Shown in pieces: positions 50,816 to 62,325 of a stretch of 64,000 nucleotides of DNA. The DNA is taken from the NCBI GenBank assembly GCA_958496175.1, contig OY292274.1:49362630-49426629 (forward strand), given 5' to 3'. The stretch is from Sisyra terminalis. Lineage: Eukaryota; Arthropoda; Insecta; Neuroptera; Sisyridae. The notes under the pieces are model-generated. The model saw only the letters and a list, made by a program, of their open reading frames with translations. It was not told the origin of the DNA and made no database searches. Made by a program: the position numbers and the translations under genes. Each line of letters starts with the position of its first letter. Position 1 is the stretch's first letter.

Positions 50816-53800
50816 CCTACAAAAAGACAAAAAGTCTTGGTGATTTCTTACTAAAAGCTTTTAATGAAGAAACCGGTAAATCTGTAAACTATGCAAGTCG
50901 TTAGAATGTTAACGTTTAATTAATTACCTTTTTCTGGTGTGTCTTGACTTTAAATTCAGAAAAATTGAATCCAATTACTTAATAATCCCAATTACAAGGA
51001 AGTAATGTGCTTTTTACATTAATGTTTATTTTATTAAATCACAAAGATTCAATACTTTGTATACATTTGTGTCTATTTAAAAAATAATTCATCCCTTTCG
51101 ATAATATAATCAAAATTATTTGTTCCATATGGTTTTCAATTGATGATTATTTTTTAGTTAGGTATTTAAAAAATTAATTGAATACATATTTGAAAAATAT
51201 AAAACTGTAGATTAAAAGATTAATAAAAATTTAATTTTTTTACTTTTGTTTGCATTAACATTTAGTGAATTTTTCATTAGAAAATGTACTCTATTCTTCT
51301 ATTCTAAAAAAAAGTTTTGAAAACGGTTTTAGATAGGGATTAAAAAGCTTTTAAATAAGCTCATTTTATAAAAAAGTTTGGATTTGAAACAGCATTTAAG
51401 TGAAAAAAATACATGTTTAAATATTCTGTTTATAAAAATATTTTTGTTTAATTACTTTTTCGTTGTTTTTTTTTACTCAGTTTTTGAATAACTGCTGTTA
51501 TAAAAAAATATTTGTGAAAATTAGAAGTTCTACAAAATAATCTACCCTATGTTACTAAATTTACATATCAACGATTATTCAAAGTAATATTAAAGTAGAA
51601 GTATTCCTATTTATTTGTAGTCTCTATACATTCAGTGATGATATTTTCACTTCGTTTTCATTAAATCAGACAATGTAATTCTGTATCTAAAAATTTAAAA
51701 TGAAACTTTTTTTTTATCTGAGGGTCAATTTTCATCAACTTACGAGTTAATTTGTTTTTAGTATCAAATATTTAAAGTAATTTAAATTGATTTTCAACGT
51801 AAAGCTAAAAATGCTGAAAATATGCACGGTTTGTATATTTTGCTTAAGAACTATGTATGTTATAAAATAATGTACGATACCGCAAACGTAGGTATATTGC
51901 AGTTTCCGCATTTCTCTGCTCCAATTAAAAGTGTATCACGGGAATGCACTGGATTTATACACTATTAGTTCCGGGAATGTTTTCATGCATCGTTATTTCT
52001 TCTGTTTAACATGTTCTCCATTCCCATTGTTTTCTACATATATTTTATTTGAAATTTCAAGCCTATCCTCAGTGTTTAAATTATAATAATTACTTTCAGC
52101 CATCTCTTGTTCGCAGGGAAAAAAATATGTTAAACTCAAATTGATATTGGCTTCAAATCTCATAAATAATTCATTGTTACAATTGACATTGTTTGAAAAA
52201 TGTCAGAATAGCGTACATTGAGCATATTTACATCCGTCGGGAATTAAAGTTTTCTTTCAGTGAAATGAAAAATAAACCTTTATTTAGAATCATCAAATAT
52301 TTATGTATTGAAGAAACAGAGAAAGTTGAATATGTTGCCTCTCAAATGAAATACATATAAAAATTGATCGTTTATTGAAAATAAAACGACATAGTTGCAA
52401 CTTGAAATGATTCAAATATGTTCTAGTTTCATTGAAATATAACTTTTTTAAAATTCCTTTAAAATGATGAAGCAATAAAAGTGGAAGTTTAATTTATAAT
52501 AATCATGATTGAATATATTTTTCCTCGTACATAATAAAGATGCTGCAACATTGCTTCTATAAAATCTAATTTGATATTTCCATAACTTTAAGGGTTTTAT
52601 TTTCTATCGTTTGTGAACTTTTTTGGAATATAAGGAAAATTCGTTCTTTTACTTACTAAATTAAATTTTAAAACAAACGCTTCTTTTTCATTCACTTTTA
52701 ATTAGTTAATTGTTTTCTCGATGCGACAATGTAAGAGAAATTAGAAAAGCACGCCTCATTCGAATGATTTAAATCGGGATTATGTACACTCGAATTTTTA
52801 ATTACATGTGAACGTTTTTACAGCATGAAATTGTTTGGATGAAACTCAAAAATTGAAAGATTATTGTCTTAGATACTAAGGAATAGAGATTTGTTACAGT
52901 TGCATGATGATATTTATAAAATCAATAAGCTCAAACTGTACGTGTTACTTTTGGAATTCTGTACAGATAATTTTTCTTTTTGATATCCGAAAGACAGTTT
53001 TATCCACATGCACGTTTAGTAGGGAAATAGATATTGCCTATTCCTGGTGACTGGTTTTCTCGAAACGTATCGATAGAAAGACTGACGAATGTGGTTTTCA
53101 TACGAAACTTCCGGTAACTTGTGAGAGATCAACCAGATAGATCACGTATCAAACGACTATTGTCAAATGGAACTGATGGCTTAACAGACAAAGCACAATC
53201 TTTTGGTTAGAATTCAAGAAAAAAAAACGTATTTCTTAACTTAATTTGAACAGTGAGAAAATAGTTTCTCCCAACTTTCACTTGCTTATTTGTATTAGGC
53301 TTAAATTTTATTAAAATATTGAAAATGAAAATTAGGTAACTATAACAGTTGTTACCATTCGACAATGATTGGCCCCAATTATAACACTATGTAATTAAAA
53401 AGCATTTTGCTTAAGTAACATAGACATTTAATAATGAATAAAAAATGTATAACCTTTTCTGTACAAGATACAACCTATAATTTCCTCGTAATTTAAAGCT
53501 TTATGTATTTAGTTGATAAGATGACCAAATTGAGATTCTTGAAAAGAATTTAGCCGAATCTGTAAGACGAGTATGCCCCCAAAAGGGAACGTAAATCGAC
53601 ACTTTTGGTAAAATATCGATTTGATGTATAAACACATTTTATATAGATTTCGCGTCCAAATTCCCCTCTAACCTTTAGATATGGGCAAAAATGTCCGCCC
53701 GCATGACAATTATTTAAAGTAATATTATTCAATAACTAGTTAAGCTAGAGAAATGAAACCAATGCGAAACTTTAAGTTTCTTTACAGAATATGACACATA

Positions 53801-55650
53801 CATATATATTCTTTAAATTTTCATGATCAGTCTCAATATAATCAATTACTTGATTTATCACTAAAACTCGAAAAATATTTTCTTTCATAATAACCAAAAT
53901 CTAAACATAAAGGTTAAAAATTTATTGAGCGAAAACCATACGCAGTTTCTTGGCTATAATTTAAATTAAACGACGAAAAAAATAAGACCAATTAAAAATA
54001 GAAGTATAACTTAAAGATGCTAAAAAAGAGCAAACTTAAGAGATTAAAAATGGTGGAATAGAAAATAATAATAACATAATTAAAACAACAGAAAAAATGC
54101 CAAAGTGTATGAAAAAAAAAATTGTATCAATAAGAATAAATGTATGTTTGTCTAAACAATCGAAAAAGTCGATCATTTTAATAATAATTTGCTTGTTAAT
54201 GATAGTTTTTCGTATTTTTTGATAACTTCCGTTAACTATAAACCCTTGGCCAATCACTATCAATATTTTGGTAAATAAACGTATTTGTATGGTCGATAAG
54301 TATTGTTTTTGATGAATTGACAATTTTTTTAAATGAAATCTTTAGTTATTTATTTGATTAATTATTCGAATAAAAAATTAAAATTTATTAAGGTTGTAAG
54401 AATCAAAATAATTACCCATATGTTTATTTTATATGAACATGTAGTCTAATACTTAAATTGTGTAATCTCTAAAAGGGCCAATTACTGTAATGTGCTACTG
54501 CTTTTAATGCACTGTACCTACTACACTGCTTACATATTATATTCAATTATAGCATTTTTTCAATAACTCTTAAAATGAAGGTAATAAATGTTATTTTCTT
54601 AGTTAAATTTGTTTTTTTCGAACTACAACCTGATTTTTGTTGTAGCCACGTGTTGCTCTAATTTCATAATACGGTCTTTATCATATTGCCTTTAAATTCA
54701 ATTATGCAGATACTTTCCGTTAATTACTTGTAAATTAATGGTTTTTTGAACTCAAATGTCAATAAAAAGTATGAGTTAAATGGGTATTTACTAGGTGTAC
54801 TAATATGAACACAGAATTTGCCAATGAAGGGGGTGGCGACCAAAGAGAGTTTATCAAACCATATTTTTTTGTTTTGAAATTTGACAAAGATTTTCAATTC
54901 ACAATCGTATAAATTTCTTACAATTTGATCATTTTTAATAGCATTAAACATTACAAATAGCATCATAGCATTAATAGCATCAAAGTTTTGAACATGCTTT
55001 TTAGAAATCTCGATGTTTTAAGGAGTCTTACACAAATATTGAAAATGGCGATATTGACGTGGAAAACGAAGAACTACTACTATTACTACTTTTTTTGGCA
55101 GAGTATACATAAATTGTCGGATAGATATCAATAATGAAGAGTTTAAACAGGGAATTATTTTGAATAAAATTAGTATTTTCATGTAGAATTTCATAATGAA
55201 AGCTTATTTGCAGAAAAAAAAAACTGGTTTCATATTAACACTTTAGTATATCTTATAGAGATTTACAGGATATATCTCTATTAATTTTAAGTGAATAATG
55301 AATGAAAATTATTTGCAATTAGAAGAAAATTTCATAGCTTATACTATTTGCAGAATAATAGTTCCATTGTACCCATCGTTTATTTTGACTTTTTATAAAT
55401 TATCATTTAAAAAGGGAAACAATAACTTTAGCCATACCTATGTCTTCTGTTTCATATTTCTATTTGTAAGTTAATAAAAAAATATTGTTAGTATTATCTA
55501 CTTAACAAAATTTAAGATTTGTTTTTTTTCTTTATCGTATAAAAGCGGCACCTGAATTCATAGCTGTTAAATCTAGAAACATCAATTTAGGTTGATTTAA
55601 TCTTAAATCTTAGGGTGGTATAAAATAGACAATTAAACATCATAATTAAT
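50816..55650. other. AT-rich intergenic stretch
   Basis: No gene recognised between the SINE and the 3' end of the secreted-protein gene. Slightly more complex patches at 53,040-53,220 and 53,550-53,720 show no domain or bounded repeat. Confidence 0.5.
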
Positions 55651-55657
55651 AAAACAA

Positions 55658-55663
55658 TTTAAT
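55658..55663 (-). terminator. Possible poly(A) signal ATTAAA
   Basis: ATTAAA on the minus strand lies about 56 bases after the stop codon of the secreted-protein gene. In DNA this AT-rich such a hexamer is common by chance. Confidence 0.25.
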
Positions 55664-55718
55664 AACAAAATAATTAATAGTAACAGGAAATAAGCAAATT
55701 ACTAAGATTAAAACGGCA

Positions 55719-58700
55719 CTAGTAATCATATTCACCATCAGTGTACTGTTCAGATTCCCCCGAGTCTCCTTCGGAATAATATCCAGCAGGATAATCATCG
55801 TCGCTTTTCTCAGCAGACTCATTTTGTCTATATTCTTCATTATCGTAATCTGCGTTGGATTCATTTTCTATTCGAACGAAAAAAAAAGAAGTTTACTTAG
55901 AAATTTTATGAAAAACAGAAATATTTGTATTTGTGGTAAACAAAATAATCAAACATTAGCTCGTTTTGTCAATGAAGGGCATTTTTCTCTCTTATGCTAC
56001 TTTTAAGTATGACTTAGCAATAATATCTACGAACCTGAATAATTCCCTCCATCATCTTCAACTTCGGACTCGTCTTCCTCGTTATATTGATCGCTCTCTC
56101 CAGAATTTCCAGTGTCTATATATGACCCGGATGAACCGTAGTTGCTATTGTAAAGCGGGACGTTGCTTTCAATTTCGTATGATGGATCATATCTATTATG
56201 AAATTATTGATTTATTTACAGATTTTTCCGTAGCGGCTATTTCAATGTTCTTAAAATTCGCTAGTAGCTTTTGAATTATTTTAAATTTTCAATACTTTAA
56301 AAATTATTATTTAAATATTTTATTATCTACTTATTATCTTTGTACTTTAAACTCATAAACTGAAAATTTAAAACCATTCATAGATTAACTGAATTAAGTA
56401 ATAGATTCCAAAATATAGAATCGTATTAAATACTTAGAAAAGGCACAGAATATGTTTCCAATTTTAGTATTTCTACAATTATTAGGATATGTACAAAAAT
56501 CAATCAGTGGTTTATTGGTGTGAAGTGAAGCATAAAAAGCAAAATATAGACTCAGAATATATTGAACTAAAAAGCTCACTTACTCAGATACATTTTCTGA
56601 AACTTGGTATGCATTATGCGTTCCGGCTTTGTTCTCATCTTTCCCAGTTTTGGATTTTCCATCTATAATTTGAAATTTAATTTACAGTTCATAGGAATTA
56701 TAACTTTTAATTATTTATGAATATGTAATTCATGAATAAATTTCGACTTAACTAATTAATGTACAACTATTTTTAAATTTGCATTGTTAAAAACCGATTG
56801 TTCTGTCAAACAATATTCATTGTATTTTCAACTGTACTGAGATTTTAAACCAAAAGTTAGTTTGATATTCAAAATTGTTTCATATGTTTTACTAAAGTTT
56901 AAATTTTAAAGCACATATAATGTTGAATATAGTGATGATTTAACTACGAGAAGTCAATGTAAAAGTTGTGACAAATAAAGTTTTAAAAATGTACCATTGT
57001 TTTTGTTGTTGGAATGATGCTGATAGCCGTCCTTGGCGTCTTTTGCTCCATGTCCAAACGATGTTTGATGCTCAAACTCATATTTGTTTCCATCTTTTTT
57101 GTTAAAGCTATCGAAATGTTGATATCCATCACTTCCTTGGTCTGAATTCTTTCTAATATAACCACTTGGTCCATGATCATTTTCATAACGATGCTCAAAA
57201 TTGTCAGGATCGGTAGCTACGTAAATAAGAAGTCAGTTGTAAATATATATTATGCTTTCTACTATATGTATTATATATGTACTATATGTATTACTATGAA
57301 TTGGATATAATAGATTTTCATGATAAATATTTCATGTAATATTTACGAAGTTAGTGAAAAGTACTCGTATTGTTTTTTTAACATATTCGCCTACTATTTT
57401 CCCTATTATTTGCATTACAAAATCAAAAAAAAGTTCAACTTTCGATCAAAGAATTGAGATTGGCCGCTCCAAAACTGGAAGGTAGTTGGTTTGATTCTCG
57501 TATTGAGCAAATTTTCAATATTTCTCGATTAAAGATTTTTATTAACCCTAGAGTTGCTAAAGACCTTTGTAGATATAAAGCGATGGTTAATAACAATTAA
57601 AAGACACTGGAAGTGTTGGGTTCGATCCTTGTATCGAACAAATTTTCGATATTTTTCGATTACAAATTTTTATTAACCCTAGGGTCACAGAAGACCTTAA
57701 GTGTTATAACGACGATAAATAACTATTAAAAAAATTAAAAATGTATTTGGTGTTGGAAAAATTTATCAAATTAATCAATTCGGATAACGGTTCAGTTACT
57801 TTTTTATTAAATTCTTAAAACAGATCGAATATTGAAGGAAGTTAACAAAAATAATATTTATTTTTGAGGGTTCAATGATTAAGGTGACCACTCCAAAACT
57901 GAGCATATATAATGCATGTTTCTTCTTTTCTTGATAAACAAATTTTTAATATTCCTTCATAAATATCCATTGAAATATCAAATTTAGGACAGTAAGACCA
58001 ATATTGTTAAGAGTTTTGAAAATATTTTACTATTGCTTTTAGATAAGCATCCGTATTTTAAAATAATTCATTTCAAAATGTAGGTATATTTTGATTAGCA
58101 ATAATATTTGAAAAGGGATATATTTTCTTTAGGTTAACTAAAAAAATTTAAGAAGGCTACCTTTTGTCTAACACTCTGCTTGTTTAAAAAGTTTTTGTGC
58201 TTTTTTTCTAAGTCTAATACTAAGTAAAGTCTAAAACTAACTATGATAAATGAGAAAATGATAAATCTAGTTCTCATTTCGTAAGGATAAATTTTATTTG
58301 CACTTCTACGCTTCACCTTCCCATATCTTTGTTCTCTTTGAACTGAATATTTAAGCACATTTTATACAAGGACTGTACCCTACACTAATTGTCGCTCGAC
58401 TTCAACCTTACTATATACAATATTGGGTACAAGAGGAATATGAGTTGTGAATAGTGAAAAAAAAAAATCGTCATAGTGTTAAGTTTACTAAGAATCCATA
58501 AACTATTTCCTTATCGGATAAGTCCTTGAAAAACATAATAATCTAATCAATCTTATAAATATTTGTTCGACATTGACAAAACTAAATTGCAACAACAAAA
58601 AACTAAACTAAAGAAAAACTATTCGTTGTATTAAACACGACATGTTTTGAACCTATTTGCGAATTAAAAAAAAATATTGTTAAAATACGTATTGACCTTA

Positions 58701-59331
58701 TGTATTACGTAAAATAAAAAATAAAAGTACTATTAATAGAAACAATGATTTTAAGAAATGTAAATATGAAGATTAAGTTATTAGTGCAAATATTTCCATA
58801 CCAAACTCCTACCCTAAAATGTAAAATTATTTATTTAATCCACTTAATTTATTTCTAATAATAAGACATTGATATTACAGTAATACAGTACAATAACTAA
58901 GTTAATTATATTCTTTAGTTTCAAGGAGAAAATTGATATCTAATTCATGATTCAATCTTAATGTACGTCTTTTGAATAATATATATTTTGCTAATTTGGT
59001 TTATTCTGATTTGATACACTTTCTGTTCATTAATAAATTTATGTTTGTAAACAAAAGTTTATGATTTTGTTTGTCCCGTTTATAAGTGCCTATATATATA
59101 GATTCATTGAAACCAAAGAATAATTTTTGCATCAAATTTTTATCAAATACCGTCTTGTAATAAATCAGCAGCTTCAGTCGCTTGTGGTTTTATAACAGCT
59201 CGAACTTCCCGAATCACAGAACCAACTATTTCAGTATCTCCAACGTCTAAGTAACTGGACTCCAAAGGCATCCCTTCAGATATATCCAAAACACAAGAAA
59301 TTGTTGCGAACATTACTAATGTAACTAGCAT
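55719..59331 (-). CDS. Secreted acidic Tyr-rich protein, five-exon gene
   Basis: Proposed exons are 59,331-59,151, 57,216-56,995, 56,662-56,584, 56,192-56,035 and 55,867-55,719, ending in TAG. Each intron is GT..AG and the phases (1,1,2,1) join without a stop, giving 789 nt or 262 residues. Exon 1 encodes a hydrophobic N-terminus (VTLVMFATISCVL) that looks like a signal peptide. Exon 2 (FEHRYENDHGPSGY, then DGYQHFDSFNKKDGNKYEFE and FGHGAKDAKDGYQ) is rich in Gly, Lys, His and Asp. It recalls insect extracellular proteins of unknown function of the DUF4779 kind; this resemblance is from memory. Exons 4-5 give a 101-residue tail with 32 Asp/Glu, 15 Tyr and only 2 basic residues, ending DGEYDY. 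No catalytic motif is seen. A structural, cuticle-associated or salivary role is only a guess. Exons 2-5 are firm. The exon 1 junction (GACG|GTATTT) is an average donor chosen for its matching phase and signal peptide. Confidence 0.7.
57459..57602 (+). repeat. SINE copy in intron 1 of the secreted-protein gene, 5' end lost
   Basis: It starts inside the tRNA-like head (TGGCCGCTCCAAAACTGGAA), has a worn B box GGTTTGATTC, then GTATTGAGCAAATTTTCAAT and the tail TTAACCCTAGAGTTGCTAAA with GCGATGGTTAATAACAATTAA. It is antisense to the host gene. Confidence 0.85.
57604..57727 (+). repeat. Second SINE copy directly following the first
   Basis: It begins at CACTGGAAGTGTTGGGTTCG, keeping the B box GGTTCGATCC, then GTATCGAACAAATTTTCGAT, TTAACCCTAGGGTC and a degraded tail. 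The A-box half is missing. It abuts the preceding copy head to tail, so the pair behaves like a dimer. Confidence 0.83.
57868..57905 (+). repeat. SINE head fragment
   Basis: GGTTCAATGATTAAGGTGAC followed by CACTCCAAAACTG matches the first part of the SINE head only, about 38 bp. It is the third SINE piece in the same intron. Confidence 0.65.
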
Positions 59332-59466
59332 TTTAAAAAAAATAATTCACTTTGGCTTAAACACTATATTTTTCAATTTCAATTCACCAATCGAAGAGCA
59401 TTAGAAGAAATAATTGCTGGCTAAAAACTTAGAAATGTAGTAAACTATTATAATTGAAGAGCATTG

Positions 59467-59473
59467 TTATATA
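59467..59473 (-). promoter_or_regulatory. Candidate TATA box of the secreted-protein gene
   Basis: TATATAA on the minus strand lies about 137 bases before the start codon at 59,331. An initiator-like ATAGTT sits about 27 bases downstream of it. Position and spacing are right for an insect core promoter, but AT richness makes chance matches common. Confidence 0.4.
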
Positions 59474-59479
59474 CGGTAG

Positions 59480-60713
59480 AAATGGATGGAATCAGTGGGG
59501 AATAAGACGAATTTAATGGATCGGTTAATTCAGCTCATGAATATTGCATCACAAATGTAATTTGTTAACAAATTTATCGATTTGATTAATTTCATAGTTG
59601 TCGCGTTCTCAAAAATTTGCTAATAATTGATTGCTTTAAAATAAGCCATTTTCAGTTCAATGCATTCAAATCGTTATTTTATAAAAGGCATGATGAAATT
59701 GTCTCAATTTTTTTCACTAACTTTTAAGTCGGTAAAATTATAATTACTCAATTATTAATCTTTCTCAAATAAAATAATAAATTATGATTTTTACCAATAT
59801 TTTGAAATTTTACCCAATATAATTTTCTAAATGTCATATTTTCAAGTTTTCTTTGATATTCTCATTCAAATACTTTTAAATTAATTCCGTCAAAAGAAAT
59901 GTAATCGGTTTAAATTCTTATTATAATTTCAATGAAGTAATTTCAATTCGGAAATATTTTAACCGATACAATATTTGATGTATTTTTACTAACAAGATTC
60001 AATCTTCACATTTTTTGAAAAAATCGTTTAAAAAAAAGTATCGATATAATTTTACTTTTACTTTTAAAACATTAAACATGTTGATTATGAAATTTAAATC
60101 GTTGAAACAGAAAAAGGTTCTGTTTGAATAATTCGCTCTATTTAATTATCTGTAATTGTAACTATAAAAACTGATAAATCTACAATATGATTTTATGCAA
60201 AGAAAAGATCCATTAAATAACCATATAAAAACATTATCGCTCGAATGCATTTTCGTCTGGTGCAAAATTAATTTCTTTTTAGTCATCAATTTTACGGAAA
60301 CTCGATTTAATGACGCAAAAATTATATCTTTATAAAAAGAATAGTAATCATGTAACATTTTGACACCTAATTTACTCAAGATCTATTGATTTTTATTATT
60401 AACATGGTGGAAAAGAAAATTCCAAGCTTTCTGTTAGACTTATGATTTCATCGATTTTAAATAAAAAAAATTCGTATTGTTGTTCAACTTAAGTTAAAAT
60501 AATGTTACAAGCCTAAAGTTGTTAAAGTTATTTATTCTTATAGCACCTCAAAAGCACTTTGAGTTTTTCGCAGTATCTGTGTTTCTATCTATATCTTCTA
60601 AAATTGAAGCACTATATATAAAAAAGGATCTAAAGAACTTAATTTTGAAGAATTGATGAATTCCATTAATGCTTTTTAAATTGCAGTATGTCTTGTGTCT
60701 ATGAAGTATATGA
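59480..60713. other. AT-rich spacer upstream of the secreted-protein gene
   Basis: No gene recognised. It would contain any proximal regulatory DNA of the downstream minus-strand gene, but no site can be named with confidence. Confidence 0.45.
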
Positions 60714-61241
60714 ATTTGGGTGGTCCTTAAAACGGGTGTTTTTGAATTTCTTTGCTCCCAGGGGCTCAAATGCTTCCAAATTGATAAAAAAAAATCCCTG
60801 AACATTTGAGCTATTAACTTTAAGATAGTCCGCTTTCCAACTTAAGTTTCTTATTGAAATAACATGGGAAAAATTCAATTTGTTCTTTAGAATTCCATAA
60901 CTCAGCGACAAATAAATCGAAAGTTACTAATCGCGTCATGTTTATTGTAAATTTAACACTTACAAAAAAGAGCTCTTATGATTTTTCGCCAAATCTATAG
61001 GCTTAAGAGTTACTGCAGTGCATAGTGCCGCATTCTTAAGCCAATAACTCTTTCGATTTACTTGTCGCTGTGTTATGGAATTCTAAAATACAAATTAAAT
61101 TTTTCCCACGTTATTTCAATAAGAAACTTAAGAGAAAATTTGAAAACTCAAATTTTCAGGGTTTTTTTTTTATCAATTTGGAAGCATTTGAGCCTCTGGA
61201 AGCAAAAAAATTCAAAAGCACCTATATTAAGGACCACCCTA
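60714..61241. mobile_element. Foldback-type element with ~200-bp inverted arms
   Basis: The left arm 60,714-60,928 pairs with the right arm 61,044-61,241. GGGTGGTCCTTAA pairs with TTAAGGACCACCC, and TTGAATTTCTTTGCT.CCAG with a CTGGAAGCAAAAAAATTCAA counterpart. ACTTAAGTTTCTTATTGAAA pairs with TTTCAATAAGAAACTTAAG, and GCGACAAATAAATCGAAAG with CTTTCGATTTACTTGTCGC. The spacer has its own stem, GGCTTAAGA with TCTTAAGCC. The left arm carries about 30 bases absent from the right. Overlapping open frames here (such as 60,699-60,911 and 61,062-61,247) are the same repeat read twice and are not genes. The GGGTGGTCC ends suggest a non-autonomous DNA transposon; no target duplication was recognised. Confidence 0.85.
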
Positions 61242-61862
61242 ATATGAATGGTAACGTAAGAGCTCCCCTGAAGCATATAATGAATACTAAATTACTTTTC
61301 GTTCTTTATCGAATCGACTAACAATTCACAAAATTTAAGATAATTATAAAAATAAAGAAGCATATACATTTAATATATCTAAAAAGAATCTCACAATCTA
61401 TTCTTTCTTATCCTTCTTTGAGACAGTTTATTCTTTTACCAAAATAAAAGAAAATATATAATTTCAGACATACCCATGAAGTAGGTACATAGTAAATAAT
61501 TTCAAGAGATAACTTTCAATTTAAGAAATATTTTCTGAAATATGGTTTTCTTTATGCGCTTTTTATTTTAATTTTTTAAATTGAACTATTGTTACGTTTT
61601 TACATTTTATTTATATTGATGAGTTCATTTGGATTTGTGTTTCAGGGCATACAAAAATAACAAACTTCTTTTATTACAAAAACGTTTATTTAATTGATCC
61701 TACACTTCTTTATATTCACAAAAAGTTTGATATATCATCTTCTGTAAAGTCTGTGCATCATTTATGTTACATGGTTGCTATTGCCATCCATTCCCCAAAT
61801 TCACTTATCATCATTGCGGAGAGTAAATGTTAAGGTTTTTTAGTTCTTTTGAAAACTCATTT
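61242..61862. other. AT-rich spacer
   Basis: No gene or bounded repeat recognised between the foldback element and the pogo relic. Confidence 0.5.
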
Positions 61863-62085
61863 TCATTGAAACAATTTTATTGTTATTTTGGAAACCTGAT
61901 TCCACGACTTGGTTGTGAGATTTAATGCCTCTTGTAAATTTGCTTGCTTGGTTACTTCATTTGCGCTCAAATTTGGCGTTTGCTCCATACTTTCCAAAAT
62001 TCTGGCATGCATTTATTTGCGATAATAAGCCTACATAGTTCTTATAATATCTTGATCAAATTTTATAATGAGAAGTTTTCGAGAG
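61863..62085 (-). pseudogene. pogo/Tigger-type transposase C-terminal relic
   Basis: The minus strand gives KFDQDIIRTM, a stop, AYYRK, a stop, then MHARILESMEQTPNLSANEV, and after a few residues LQEALNLTTKSWNQVSKITI followed by KLFQ and a stop. This matches the end of DDE transposases of the pogo/Tigger (CENP-B-like) group: F-K-x-x-Y-R-x-x-L, then x-x-E-A-x-x-x-x-x-x-A-W-x-x-V-x-x-x-T-I-x-N-C-F. The catalytic domain is not seen. It lies just downstream of the acetyltransferase gene on the same strand. Confidence 0.65.
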
Positions 62086-62239
62086 ATCAAAAGGGTTAAC
62101 AGCCTAATGTTAAGCATATATATGATTTTATAATTTTTATTAAATTTAAGATTCAATAATCTTTAAAGGTTTTATATACTACGGTTTTATGCATTAGGCA
62201 ATGATCGATTTAGACATGAATCAAAAAAGAAATCAATTT

Positions 62240-62249
62240 TTTATTTATT
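62240..62249 (-). terminator. Poly(A) signal of the acetyltransferase gene
   Basis: Two overlapping AATAAA hexamers on the minus strand (AATAAATAAA) lie about 80 bases after the stop codon at 62,326, a good position for 3' end formation. Confidence 0.55.
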
Positions 62250-62325
62250 TTCCTTAAAACTCTCACCCTTATTTTTCACATGTTTACATTTCAGTTATTG
62301 GTTTAAGCAATAAAACATATATTTC

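Noticed and set aside
56983..57198. 71-residue minus-strand frame rich in Met and Ile
   Set aside because: It is exon 2 of the secreted-protein gene read out of frame.
58134..58358. Alternative first exon with a hydrophobic start (MRTRFIIFSFIIVS) and a nearby TATAAAA
   Set aside because: The TATA box is too close to the initiator-like TCAGT. The only donors of the right phase are poor. The exon at 59,151-59,331 fits phase and signal peptide better. Kept only as a second possibility.
60548..61321. Several overlapping open frames on both strands with similar products
   Set aside because: They are the two arms of the foldback element read in different frames.
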